Origin: Ariolimax columbianus
Lineage: Eukaryota; Mollusca; Gastropoda; Stylommatophora; Arionidae
Reading direction: 5' to 3'
NCBI GenBank assembly: GCA_036924085.1
Contig: JAVGWX010000011.1
Location: 14,246,818-14,310,817 of the forward strand
DNA length: 64,000 nt
Positions 46,001-57,341 of this stretch are shown here, piece by piece (within the stretch, counting starts at the first letter, position 1; every line of letters begins with the position of its first letter). Made by a program: the position numbers and the translations under genes. Under the pieces are notes generated by a model. That model saw only the letters and a list, made by a program, of their open reading frames with translations, was not told where the DNA came from and did not search any database.

Positions 46001-46330
46001 TTTGCTTAGGCGTCAGTGGGCCGGTCCGTTGCGTCGGCGGCTACTGCCATGTGATATGCATTCGATATAACCATGTTAGACGGATAGATAACACCGCGAT
46101 CTGGTCAATGATCCAAATAGCAAGAGCAGACGGACTGATCGATAACAAGTTGGCATTGAACTCCGAATTCGGACTGTATAAGTGGAGACGCACTGACCGA
46201 ACTGTACCGCAAAAGTTAATAATGGGCAGAAACCGTGAAATTGGATTGTCTTGGAGAAGAGCCGTATTAGCAAAACTTTGTAACACGTAGTAGTGCAAGG
46301 CAAGGTCTACCTTCACGTTGTTGTATAATT

Positions 46331-46839
46331 CCTGTTGGTGTTGTTGTTGTTGTTGTTGTTTAATGCACACAATGAGTAGGTTTTGTGTGCCCGGAAAAAG
46401 AACGTTAAGTGGCGGGTTGTCGTAGCTTTCCTCGAATCCCGAGCGTGTTGATGAAGGTGGACTGTGGTCCTTCAGACGTTTGTGATATGCTTGACTTTAT
46501 CTGCATGTCACTCACTACTACAGGGATCACGTCGATCCCTCACATTGTTAGCCAGGCTGCCATGAAAAGAAACATCCCGTTTCCAGGGAGGACTGCGGGA
46601 AGTCAATGTAAGTGTCTTGGTCAGTATATTTTGCCTGACCCTTACTCCCATGTCTGACCAGTCTGTTGTGCCTGACCCTGACTAATATGTCTGACCAGTA
46701 TGTTGTACATGACCCTGACTAACATGTCTGACCAGTATGTTGTGGCTGACCCTGACTAACATGTCTGACCAGTATGTTGTGCATGACCCTGACTAACATG
46801 TCTGACCAGTATGTTATGCCTGACCAAGTATTAGTCGTT
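46331..46839 (-). mobile_element. Rep-D element with ~6 satellite units
   Basis: (GTT)n at 46334-46360 is followed by the body AACGTTAAGTGGCGGGTTG and CTCACTACTACAGGGATCAC. Units of TCTGACCAGTATGTTGTGCC plus TGACCCTGACTAACATG follow, ending CCTGACCAAGTATTAGTC. It is intermediate in repeat number. Confidence 0.88.
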
Positions 46840-47384
46840 CTCCCCGTTATTACTGTTACAGGCTCTATGTCTTTATTGCTCTTCTGGATTTTGGTTCTAT
46901 GCCCAAATCTAAGTCGCTCTGCCCAGAAGTTAACGTGACACTGATCAAACCCAAACCATCCCCGTACCTCTCCACTTAAAGGTCTGCGTCTGGATTCCTG
47001 GAATTTAGGTTAATGTCATAGCAGTCTGGTCAACGGGCAGTCTGTAATGAACAGCTTTACATTACGCTACAGCCAGGACGTTAGACGTATACCTTATGAA
47101 GTACGCGTTGGGATGTACGAAAAGCAACCGTAAATTGCCACCAAATGTCAAGAGCTCAATTAGTACCTGTGGTTTTCCCACCAGCAACAACTACGTCAAT
47201 ATAAAACAAATGGAGAAATGTAAGTAATCTTATAGTACACGCTGCCATCAGGGATGGAGGGCAAGGTACTACTTCTCAGAAAGTTATCAAGTGGATTGGC
47301 CAGCTCTTTTAATGGCTGCCTCGTTGTCTTCTCGAACGGAATGACATATATATATAAATACATTTAAATCTCTATCAAAATCAC

Positions 47385-47815
47385 TAGAGGCCAAATTAAG
47401 AGTGACCCAGGCCTCACTTGAGAGACGCTTGGTCGGAATCATTCTCCGAAACCAATATATGCAAGGTCTCACAATTCTGACATAAGACGATTGTTCCTGG
47501 TGAAGGATGCGGTAACCCATGCAGGGAAGACAAAACACAGATGGGCAGGTCATATGTTACGACGAAACGATGGTCGATGGAGCACATGGACATCAGTCTG
47601 GTACTCCCGAGATAAGAAGAGATCGCGGAGAAGACCTCCAATGCGTTGGTCAAACTCCCTTGCTGTACGCTGCAACATCCGAGATGCCTCTGCAGGAGTA
47701 CTTACCCCGCACTGGACTTTGTTAGCCCAAGACATAGACCGATTGAGTCGAAGTTGGGACCCACAGCTACGCAGAGGAACGGCTAATCAAGATGATCAAG
47801 AATATTTTTAAATCT
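47385..47815 (+). mobile_element. LINE C-terminal fragment
   Basis: AKLRVTQASLERRLVGIILR then, after a stop, VKDAVTHAGKTKHRWAGHM. LRRNDGRWS, RSRRRPPMRW and SWDPQLRRG follow. These are consecutive boxes of an RTE-like LINE C-terminus. A sister fragment lies at 51490. Confidence 0.85.
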
Positions 47816-48270
47816 CATTCGTTTGTCCCGCTCTATGTCAACGCGGTACTCTGTCATGTTCTGTTCTAGGAGTCGACTACCCTGCACTCCGGCCATACCC
47901 ATAGGTGCTCAGTCTCTCTCAGCAGATGGCGCAAAATGTGGATGCTGACGGTGCCTGTAGCCTGTTGCTTGTACACCTTCCTGTTTCGTCCTCTCAGGTT
48001 CCCTGATACACTGAATCTTAATTTGATTCCAAAGTGCCGCAGCCTGTGTCTTGCAGACACATCCAAAGCAGTGTCATTTTCCAGCAGATGGTCCTTGATA
48101 ACCTTCACTATGTCACCTTTATCCATGTCCACTGTTCCTGTTATCGATGCATAACTCGACGCGGTACTCGACATAGCACACCGTTTAATCTCTGCTCCGG
48201 ACCCCCAGTATTATTAACTATGATCTCAAAGATATTTTCGCTCATGGAAGACGATCAATAAGAAGAAACT
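47816..48270. other. No gene recognised
   Basis: Open frames at 47936-48261 and minus 47866-48174 overlap each other and show no domain. Confidence 0.4.
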
Positions 48271-48287
48271 TTCAGTAAAGGTTGCAA

Positions 48288-48613
48288 AAAATTTTTAAAA
48301 AGATAAGTGGAAATTCAGCAGATTTAACCGCTGGTTGAAAATGGAGTTTTTTTAAAGACACCATTGTACCAAGACGTAGCCTATGAGAGGTGTGGGTGGT
48401 CAGTGCCCTTCTTTGCTGTTTTTACTTTCCCTATCGCCTGCGTCAGGTACCTATTTACATATGGGTTGACTGGAAAAATTATCCTCGATTAAAATCACGA
48501 CCCGGATTTTTGTTAGTCTCCATACGCGATTCGAACCGAGGTACGCTGTTACATCAGAGGCTAGTGAATGTCTAGATTTGAACTGAGCTATCACGCCCGT
48601 CTTCACCACCCCG
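48288..48613 (-). mobile_element. SINE-B with 10-bp target-site duplication
   Basis: On minus, the head is GGGCGTGATAGCTCAGTTCA with B box GGTTCGAATCG. The body GTCAACCCATATGTAAATAG ends CTGAATTTCCACTT plus an A/T tail. AAGGTTGCAA is duplicated at 48278-48287 and 48614-48623. This is the best-defined SINE-B copy. Confidence 0.93.
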
Positions 48614-48734
48614 AAGGTTGCAATTGAGCAATACATGTTTAATTATAGCAGCCAACGAATCGTAACATGATAAAGACGCAGATAAGAATAGCAACGAAAC
48701 GCAAAATAAGAGTTTAATTGTTATTATGGTAATG

Positions 48735-49033
48735 ATGAAGTTATTGTTTCTAATGGCCACAATGAGTAGGTTTACTCTTTGGTGCGTCCTAAAAAGGACG
48801 TTAAGTGGCGGGTTGCAGTAGTTTTCTTCACATCACGAGCATGCTGATGACGTTGGGCAAGGAGTTATATTGGCTTCACCTTTGTGTTACTCACTACTAC
48901 GGAGATCACGTTGTTCCCTCACCTTGTTAGCCAGGCTGCCACAAAAACAGCCCGTTTCCAGGAATGTCTACGAGGAAGCCAAGGTGAGGGTCTTGGCCAG
49001 TATGTTTTGCCTGACCAGACATTCGTTTTCCTT
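48735..49033 (-). mobile_element. Rep-D element with one satellite unit
   Basis: TTTCTAATGGCCACAATGAG, AAAAGGACGTTAAGTGGCGG, TTGTTAGCCAGGCTGCCA and a single GGCCAGTATGTTTTGCCTGA ending CCAGACATTCG. Like 22926, it is unexpanded. Confidence 0.85.
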
Positions 49034-49062
49034 CCTCATGAATAAAGGTAATACTAGTATTT

Positions 49063-49550
49063 CTGACTGATGCAAAACTAGCACTCCAGACACTGAAATC
49101 CTGGAAACTGCCAGGTCTACAGGCTCTACTGTCTGAACTGAGTAATCAGTGCAAACGTGACATTCATCGGGTACTTGGAATATTGGGAAACGAGAGAACA
49201 AATCGATTGGGAAAAAAGGAGTGCAGACGTGCAACCGGATGTACCAGTTACGTACCAACAGAAGAAATGGGCGATCAAATCAATCAGACAGTCACTAACT
49301 TTAACACGCCACGATTACCATAAGATAATAAACAAGAGCAAACTGTTGTGTACCGCCACCAAACAGGAGATTGGCAACACCGTCGAGTGTGCATCGGGAC
49401 AGGCAGCCAAGACTACAGACCACTTACTACAGAAGTGTCTCGAATGATATACAGAGAAAAGCCCACCGACTCGTAGAAACAACACTGGAAGAGAGACTTT
49501 ATAGGCCTATACGTGAACTGCAAAAGACGATGACGTTTATACATTAGACA
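49063..49550 (+). pseudogene. Jockey/I-like LINE RNase H-end fragment
   Basis: FLTDAKLALQTLKSWKLPG (RNase H Asp box) is followed by LQALLSELSNQCKR. Frameshifted relics of LGNERTNRL and of the EQTVVYRHQTG and knuckle regions follow. It is related to 21985-22602 and ends at a (TA)n run instead of (GAA)n. Confidence 0.8.
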
Positions 49551-49554
49551 TTGC

Positions 49555-49556
<2 letters not shown>

Positions 49557-49645
<89 letters not shown>
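49557..49645. repeat. (TA)n microsatellite
   Basis: About 44 perfect TA units. Confidence 0.97.
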
Positions 49646-49648
<3 letters not shown>

Positions 49649-50285
49649 GGAATTATCAGTGGGGTCAGTGGTCTCGAGGTAACGTGTTCGCATCGGGTGC
49701 CGGAGGTAGTGTTGTCCAATCAAGATGGAAACCGGATTTTTTTCACGTGGATCTTCTGGTTAAAATTCCCCTGATCTCAGAGTTGTGAGATCGGACTCCC
49801 GTGTTCAGTGTCGAGCACGATAAAAATCTAAAATCTAAAAGAGTAAGGTTAATTGCAGCTAACCGGACAAAATTCAAAAATTCTAGTTAAAAATCTACCC
49901 AAATTATTAATACCTTCCCCCAGGCCTAGTAAGCCGCAGGAAGTGAAAAATACATACTACGTATAGCCGAAGCCTTCGGCTACCTGGCAACATACATTAA
50001 CATGCCTGTTTGAATACCAAGTATTCCAAGTATTCAAGAAACGAAGGATAAGAAAGATATCAAAATAAGCTGATAGCATCTCAAAAAGAACTTCTTTATT
50101 CTTTTGTCTCGCGTCCCGCAAAGAGGTGAGATGCGTAGATGTGTTGTTATCGCATGTGCTGTCGTTAAGTGGAACTTTCCGAGTTTCAGAGACACAGTCA
50201 CGTCGAGGTCTGCCTGTATCCCCTGTACCGGAGACATGCAAATGGTATGCACTCGTTACAGGTCGGTCATAATGAATTCTGACTT
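49646..50285. other. No gene recognised
   Basis: Contains GTCTCGAGGTAACGTGTTCG, a weakly tRNA-like phrase, near 49672 without a matching B box. Nothing else was identified. Confidence 0.35.
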
Positions 50286-50289
50286 AATG

Positions 50290-50770
50290 ACGAAACTATT
50301 TGATTTGTTCGACAACGTTGTAGGCACTAAATAGGTTTGTCCCCACTGTCTGCCTCAGCGTTGTGTTGCAGATTAGGATTGTCTTTCCGGCTCCACTTCT
50401 CACATAGCGCATCTCACAGCTCTGGATCTTATTTTTATGTGTTTCTAGTAAGGTCCATGACTGGCATTGGTAACACAATGTAATAATAAACAGTGCATTT
50501 ACAAACCTCAGCTTAGTTGAAAGAAGCACTCAAAGGTGTTTCATAACGGTGAGATTTTACAGTGGATATTTTTCGTCTTCTGAATTATATGTGCGAACTC
50601 TATGTTCACTCCGTCATCAGTGAACAAATAACCCAGGTATTTGAACTCCCTTACTTGCTTGATACTTTTGTCCCTGCTGTGAAAACGTATATGCACGTGT
50701 TTACGTGATAAAGTCTACGTCGTTTCAGTCTTACCAACTCCACTGATATTTTTACCAAGTTTGATAAATA
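50290..50770 (-). mobile_element. LINE reverse transcriptase remnant
   Basis: On minus, VREFKYLGYLFTDDGVNIEF (FxYLG box) is followed by STKLRFVNALFIITLCYQ and SWTLLETHKNKIQSCEMR, the post-thumb YGCESWT-type region. Frames are broken. Confidence 0.8.
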
Positions 50771-51485
50771 CAGAAAATGAGCAACAAGGACAGAAAAAAC
50801 TGCACATTCCATTAAAAAAAAATTCGAATCTGATCACGTGGAGAACCGACACACAGCAGCGCAGCGACAGGAGATTAAAGGTTTATTCAATACACCAAAC
50901 ACCAAACACCAAACAGCGTCGATGTTCTTACAACACCTGAAGGCGTCAATAATATTTAAATTTATTCAGAACACAACCTGAGTAACTAGACTGTATATGC
51001 TGCTACATCGCACAGCAAATTAAGCGTTCTTGTTGTGATATTTTCCTTTTAGTCCACTTTAGGAGAAAGGATTCCAGCTGTTGCTCTCCATCGATTTTGC
51101 GTTTGTTGGTTTTGTTTTTTCGATCTTTGCGCATGATATTTAGGTTACCCTACCTTTCTTTCCTAATTTTCTTGACTATATGTTTTGTGTATGCTTCTTT
51201 TAGCTTTGCGCATGCAATTTAAGTTAACCTTTCTTCGTTTCTAACTATTCTTTACCTGATGTTTCTTTGGCGTCTTCCACTAATGTCTTCCCCTTGTGGG
51301 TTCAAGGACAGTTCAAAAAAGTTCAAATACGTAATGTGTGATGGGATATGGACAATAACCTTGCACCTGAATTGACAAGATATTGCCGCGCGGGCTGAGC
51401 AGCCTTCTCGTTTATTAATACAGTTCTCAACGGTTTCCAACACCAGAACCTACGAAGTTCTCTTTTCAATTCTACTGTGATCCAT
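50771..51485. other. No gene; a ~90-bp diverged duplication
   Basis: TTTGCGCATGATATTTAGGT (51124) and TTTGCGCATGCAATTTAAGT (51204) head two diverged copies of an ~80-90 bp segment. Nothing else was recognised. Confidence 0.4.
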
Positions 51486-51489
51486 GCAA

Positions 51490-51935
51490 TGTGCCACGGT
51501 GCCAAGAAGAGCACACTAACAAGATCACTGGAAGGGAAATTGAGAGTGACCCAGGCCTCACTTGAGAGACTCTTAGTTGGAATCACTCTCCGGAACCAAC
51601 GTTTACAAAGGTTCCACAATTCTGACATAAGACGATTGTCCCTGGTTAATGGTGCTGCAATTTATGCAAACAATGAAAAACATGGATGGGCAGATCATAT
51701 GTTTCGACGAAATTATTGTTGATGGAGGACGGGGACAGCAGTCTGGTACCCCCTTGGTAAAAAGTGAACTCGGGGAAGACCTCTAATGCGCTGGCCAGAC
51801 TACCTTGTTGTACACAACATCTCTGGGTAGGACGTATGACGCACTGAATTTCCGTGGCCCAAGACGGGGTCCACTGAAAACAAAGTTGAGAACCGCAGCT
51901 ACGCTGAGAAACGGATCACCAAGATTATGATGTGT
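51490..51935 (+). mobile_element. LINE C-terminal fragment, sister of 47385
   Basis: KLRVTQASLERLLVGITLR, FHNSDIRRLSLVNGAA and KHGWADHMFRRN are in one frame, then a stop, then TRGRPLMRW. It is clearly the same LINE family as 47385-47815. Confidence 0.85.
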
Positions 51936-52088
51936 GATGCTCATTTGCGCAACTAAAAGTTAAAAAGGATTTTCCTTTATGTCTCGATAGTATTAACCTT
52001 GACGGGTTCAAATATCTTGGAAATCATCCTAAGATGCGAGCGAAGTCTAGTGTCATCATCATCATTGTCATTAATTAATTAATTAATT

Positions 52089-52121
<33 letters not shown>

Positions 52122-52234
52122 TCATTATCAATCAACCAATCAATCATCATCATCATCAAGTGCCATCTTTGCATCAGAGGTTGACGGTATTTTACTTTAG
52201 CTATCTCTGTTCCTTGCCAGGTTGTTAAAGGCAA

Positions 52235-52520
52235 AAGTTGGGTCCCGTGGCAACAGTTGCCGTCGGAGATTAAGATAACTCTTCATGCACTAAGCCGCAG
52301 CCTATGTGAGGTAGGGTGGCCATTTCACTTAATTGCTGCTTATACCTTCCCAACTCATACGTCAGGTATCTATTTACAGCTGGGTCGACTGGAGGAGCGG
52401 TCGTAACAGAAAAGAACCCCCACCCTGATTTGTGTGTGGTTCGTCTGTGATTTCGAACACTGGCGCGCTGTAATCTCAGTCTAAGCAAGCCAGCTCCCTG
52501 TCTAATAGGCTACACACTTC
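52235..52520 (-). mobile_element. SINE-B, diverged copy
   Basis: CAGGTATCTATTTACAGCTG, GGTCGACTGGAGGAGCGGTC and TGATTTCGAACACTGGCGCG (B-box region on minus) match the family. The A-box end is unclear. Confidence 0.65.
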
Positions 52521-52798
52521 ACTAGGTTAGTACAATCAGTCAAACTATCGCCCAACCATATCTTGATTGTGTCTGTCCCTCTGTATCTCTGCTGCCCTCT
52601 TACTCTTCGCTCTTCCCTCCTTCAGCAGACTGTCATGTCGTCTGACATGAACAAGATATTTCAACTTTCTGCTTTGTATTTCGTTCGAAGTATTATCTCC
52701 ATGCTGAGTTGTTCCAGGACCTCACTATTTGTTTACCTATATTACGACAAAAAAAACTAGTTCAAGTCTTCCGAATACCCATATTTCAATGGCGTCAA

Positions 52799-53058
52799 GG
52801 AGGTGACGGTGTGGTCTAGTGGTTAAGTTACACGGCTCGCAATCCGAATGTGCTGGGTTCGATCCCCATCACAGCATCGGCAGTTACCCCGGGGAAGCAA
52901 ACCTTTAGAAAATGCAGTAGGAAACAGACCCTTACATAAAATCAATGCCGAAGTCGGATGCACTAGGCCAACTTGCGCAAAATAAAAACCGCAGTGAAAC
53001 GCACACCGCCTTGGAGAATGGAGATGCAATTATAAGGTGAACGAAATAAAAAAATCTA
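52799..53058 (+). mobile_element. SINE-A inserted in a LINE remnant, 11-bp target-site duplication
   Basis: The head has TGGTCTAGTGG (A box) and GGTTCGATCCC (B box). The body carries ACCCCGGGGAAGC and the tail ATAAAAAAA. AATGGCGTCAA is duplicated at 52788-52798 and 53059-53069. The flanks (CATATTTCAATGGCGTCAA, then TACTCTTTTCC) match the LINE remnant at 42470, so the target was an older minus-strand LINE. Confidence 0.95.
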
Positions 53059-53362
53059 AATGGCGTCAATACTCTTTTCCAATGTCTTTGTCATGGTCCA
53101 GGTTTCTGCTCCATACAATAATAAAATCTAATGCACATAGCATTTAACGAAACTCATTTGTAAGCTCTGGGATATTTTGCTTGGACAGAAATGTATGTCT
53201 CACGCTGTTAAATGTATTCTTTGAGGTTCGGTAGAATAACGTAAAACGAAAGTAGATACACATTGTAAGCCAGGAGCTCATGTCCTCTTATTTCGTCAGT
53301 TGGTCATGTCTGATGTCGATTTTGATCTGGAGCCGATAATGAAGAACGATAACTGAACTAAC

Positions 53363-53416
53363 AGCAATCAGCGACCCATAGCTAGCTGTTAGCATCAGGG
53401 CCAGCGAACCAGAGCT
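53363..53416 (+). mobile_element. Rep-G 5' fragment
   Basis: CAATCAGCGACCCATAGCTA and CAGGGCCAGCGAACCAGAGC repeat part of the Rep-G 5' region about 100 bp before the next full copy. Confidence 0.7.
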
Positions 53417-53454
53417 TATACATAACTTAATTCAACATCTTCATTCTGGTTTAG

Positions 53455-53813
53455 GGGATCAAGATGCGGAGCAACGCATGAGCTGCAGTGGTCAGCGACC
53501 CATAGCTGACTGCTAGCGTCAGGGCCAGCGAAATAGAGCTGCTAAGACCCTTCTACACCTCCACGCGGTGTTCCTTGATAACAGGCTGCAGCATGGCAGA
53601 CTGGCTAAGGAAAAGGGATCGAAGAGGGAATGCTAGCCCGGTACTAAAAAAAATTGTTGCTGAAGTCGAATGTGTTGGACCGAAAGGTGCAAATATCGCA
53701 GTCAAGCTGTAAACTACGACATAACGCATTCCGTTCTCTGGACTACATTCTGCTACTTAATCCCTTTCAGGGTTTGGTAGTGGGAGATTGAGAATGAAGG
53801 AAGCAAAGCCAAA
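53455..53813 (+). mobile_element. Rep-G inserted in CR1-like LINE, 9-bp target-site duplication
   Basis: GGGATCAAGATGCGGAGCAA to GAGATTGAGAATGAAGGAAG. CTGGTTTAG occurs at 53446-53454 and 53814-53822. Joining the flanks recreates the CR1-like 3' sequence, so the insertion is a clean nested event. Confidence 0.92.
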
Positions 53814-54045
53814 CTGGTTTAGAAGATTCTGCAGAGTCTGTATACACCAAGTTTCGTTTACATTTCTTTGCTTAAAAGCTATGCGTATACAATCTATTCT
53901 TAAATGCATTAATTGTCCGTGTCTCCACTACTCCCTTTAGCAATGAATTCCAAGCATTAATTACTCTCTGATTAAAAAAATATATATTTTCTCATATCTA
54001 ATCTGGACCTTTCTTTAGTTAATGTGATACTACGTCTTCTTGTTC
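53814..54045 (-). mobile_element. CR1-like LINE 3' fragment (target of Rep-G)
   Basis: TGGTTTAGAAGATTCTGCAG and TCTTAAATGCATTAATTGTC match 20932-21655. The tail side lies at 53418-53454, on the other side of the Rep-G copy. A ~30-bp match to the first coding bases of the jockey element (AAAAGACGCCGATATCGCAC) follows at 54060. Confidence 0.8.
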
Positions 54046-54439
54046 TTGTACTGGGAATTCAAAAGACGCCGATATCGCACCCTCGCTGTAAACAACGATA
54101 CAGCAGCACAATGTGCTATTCAGGACAAAGGCCGAAGAAGAATACGACATTATAGACTGTGTACATAAGAGCCCGAATGGTGAGCAAAAAAGAGTGAAAT
54201 ACTTTAACCTGCAGGCGTGTCTTAAGAGACAACTGAGGAGAGTATAGCATGGGGTTGGCTATCCCATCCCGTAGAAACGTTCATTAATAGGGATGCAACT
54301 AAATGATATGACATGTTTCTGCTGAAGACCTATGCTCCGCATGGCGCTCAAAAGGTTTTGATTGACTGATCGACAGTGTTCACGAGTAGAACATATCGAG
54401 AATAAAGGAAATAAATTAGTTCTTGGTTTGATCTCAGGA

Positions 54440-54955
54440 CGCCCTCGTGTTGATGAATTACGTGCTTGGAATTATCGGTTTTCTGAATTTTTTTCGCTGT
54501 TCTACTGCTTGCCCCTTTCAGCGTCAGGTTATGAAGAGTTTTCCTGACCTAGTATGTGTTTCGTACATGGGGAGCTTTACTGCTTCTGTTATTTCTGCCG
54601 TCCATCTTTTGCATGGACGGCAATTGGTTTTGTACCCATTGTATATGTATAGCATTGCTTTCTGATGGATACTATCTGGTGTTTGACGTGTCACGTGGCA
54701 GAACCATTACATTTGCTATCTCTTGATGAAGTCTAGCACTGGTGTGATTAAATATTTCATATCTTCGTTTCTGATTCTATCCATTCTTGCTACTCCAAGC
54801 ATTCGTCGCAGACATTTTATCTCTGTTCTAACGATGTTTCTTTTACCGTTGCTGATGTTCAATCTGGCATTTAAAACACAATGCGAGTAGAAATATTGTG
54901 CTGAAAAGCGGCTTTTTTGTTTGTGTAGACATAGTAATATTGGAAACATTTTTCA
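54440..54955 (-). mobile_element. LINE C-terminal remnant
   Basis: On minus, RTEIKCLRRMLGVARMDRI and RNEDMKYL lead into decayed TPDSIHQK and CRPCKRWTAEITEA boxes. The order matches the C-terminal domain of RTE-like LINEs. Confidence 0.75.
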
Positions 54956-54957
54956 AG

Positions 54958-55172
54958 TCTTCTTCTTCTTCGTACGCAGTCAGACAGTAACCATTATTTT
55001 TTCGAAAAACGCGGTGGTCATCCTGAGGCTGTCGCCACTGCCATAGAGCTTGTCTTGCAGTTCCACTGGTGATGGCCACATCTGCTCTCTCTGGTCCTCG
55101 TATGTCGGGCAGTTCTGCAGCAGATGTTCAGCGGTCATTTTACCAGTACCGCACGGGCATTCGTCGGTACCA
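54958..55172 (-). mobile_element. Jockey/I-like LINE 3' end, near-identical to the 13.5-kb element
   Basis: CTTCTTCTTCTTCGTACGCA then CAGACAGTAACCATTATTTT is the reverse complement of 17035-17240 with only a few visible differences. It is a 5'-truncated insertion that ends in the CPCGTGK coding region and abuts an RTE-like LINE, suggesting relatively recent activity of this family. Confidence 0.93.
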
Positions 55173-56795
55173 CTTATCTAATAGATGGAGAGAGTACTGC
55201 AGAACCATGTATGAAGATACCACAAAGCGCTCAGTTACAATCCTACCAAAGGATGAGAAAGAACCTGAACCAACATTGGAAGAAGTACGCTCTGCAATTA
55301 TAAGCCTGAAAAAGGGAAAGTCCCCAGGATGCGATGAAATCCCAGCAGAGCTAATACAAGCAGGAGGAGAGGCATGTGCTCGAGTCTATCACAAGCTGTG
55401 TAAACAGATATGGCACAGCGCAGAGTAGCCAGAAGCATGGAAGAAATAAATTTATATTCCCCTCCCCCCAAAAAGGCAACCTGAAGCTGTGCACGAACTA
55501 CCGAACTATAGCGCTGATCAGCCACGCTAGCAGTATACTCTTGCTAATCCTATTAAAAAGGATAGAGAAAAGGTTTGAATCTGAAATTCACGTAGTCCAT
55601 GCAGGTTTTCGGAAAGGCAGAGGGACCAGGGACCACATATTCAATTTCAGGAATATCTACGAAAAATGTAGAGAGTTTAATGTAGACCTGTACACATGTT
55701 TCATTGATTACACCAAGGCGTTCGACATGGTAAAACATCAAAATCTGTAAAGAATCATAAAGGAAATGGGGTTTCCCTTGCATGTACTTCATCTCATTGA
55801 AACATTATACCAAGATCAACAATCCGCTGTCCGAGTATCTGGGCAAACATCAGATTGGTTTGCAGTACAAAAATAAGTCCGACAGGGATGTATACTCTCA
55901 CCTTATCTGTACAACATATATGCGGAATGTATAATGAGAAATGTTCGAGAAGACGAGAACATTGGAAGTTTCGACCCATTTACGATTGGGGGGTACGAGA
56001 TTCCAGAGTTACCAAACGCAGATGACACAGTGATACTATCAAGAGGTGCAGAAGAACTAGAGCAGCTACGTTTAGCCGCTGATGGACACAGTAAAGATAA
56101 AAACCTGTTCATAAACATAAATAAAACAAAGGTAATGACCACCGACAAAACACAATGTCAGCATAAATTTACAGTGGGTGGTGAGGAAATAGATCAGGTC
56201 CCACATTTTGAATATCTGGGCTCCAGAATTGACAAAAATGGCGACTGCTCGAAAGAAATCAGAAGAAAACTAGCTATGGCAATGCAGAAACTAAATAGCC
56301 TGAAGAAATTATGGCAGAGCACCAACAAAATGATACAAATAAAAGTCTTGAGAGCCTGTGTTTTTCCTGTGGCAGCTTATGGTTGTGAATCATGGACGAT
56401 TACCAAAACGTCTAGACAAAGAATCGAATCCTTCGAGCCAAAATGTTACAGAAAGATCCTCAAAATACACTGGACAGAGAAAAAAAAAAAATGTAGACAT
56501 TCGGCAAGAGTTGAGCATAGAGGAGAACTGGTTTATCAATTCTATTTTGGCTAGAAAATGCAAACACTTTGATCACATCAAGAGACACAACGGTCTTGAG
56601 AGAACGGTGATGGAAGGTATGGTACCAGGCAAAACAGGAAGGGGTAGACCAAGAAGACAATGGCACTAAGATATCCAGGAGTGACTGAGTATGACTGTGG
56701 CGGAGGCTGGAGTTTTGGCAAGAGAACGAGTTTCTTTCAAACAGACTGTGATGGAAGCGACGTTCTACAAAGGACGTGCTACATAATCACTTTTA
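55173..56795 (+). mobile_element. RTE-like LINE reverse transcriptase, 5'-truncated and inactivated
   Basis: It begins NRWREYCRTMYEDTTKR and KKGKSPGCDEIPAELIQ (finger), then frameshifts near 55440. It continues with motif A CFIDYTKAFDMVKH, stops at 55748 and near 55875, RQGCILSPYLYNIY (motif B) and NADDTVILS (motif C). HFEYLGSRIDKNGDC, VAAYGCESWTITKTS and, after a frameshift at the A-run near 56490, HNGLERTVMEGMVPGK follow. It ends ATFYKGRAT. This is the best-preserved RTE-type reverse transcriptase in the window. Confidence 0.9.
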
Positions 56796-57340
56796 ATACT
56801 GTAATTTCTACATACCTAATTGACCTTACTGGTAATTTCCTGCTGTTGCTGGTGAAGCACAGAAATGCATTGGTCCTGGCCAACAACTGCAGACTAAAAA
56901 CGCCAACTATACAGAAACGCTAGGGAATCGGGAGAGAGCGATTAACAAACCAGGGGTGACATTAATAGCGCAGGCAGTGAAAGCAATTCGACATCTGACC
57001 ACTGCTGAGAATATCATTACATAGAAAGATTGTATCTAGAATTGCAATGCAAATAACCCCTTCCACAAAAATCATAATTCCCGTTAGGGGGAAATTTAGA
57101 CATTGTTGCAACGTGAAAGTAGAGCACAAAGATATTGTTTCAGTTTTCTGTTTTCAAGAATCGATGTTATCTCGCTCTGGGAAGACCCAAATGGGTTTAG
57201 TTTCTTGCAGGAAATTATTAAGGTTATAGATACTAATGGTTTCCACAGCTCGCTTACTACGCACACTCATGCATTAACATCTAATGCATTCATCTCTGTC
57301 CTACACATATCTGATTTGAAAAAAAAAGATTCTTGTTAGT
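56796..57340. other. No gene recognised
   Basis: Short open frames only, between the LINE end and the mariner element. Confidence 0.4.
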
Positions 57341-57341
57341 A

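Noticed and set aside
46051..46290. 79-codon frame containing RTVPQKLIMGRNREIGLSW
   Set aside because: Composition is protein-like, but I found no domain, splice signals or repeat family to support a gene call.
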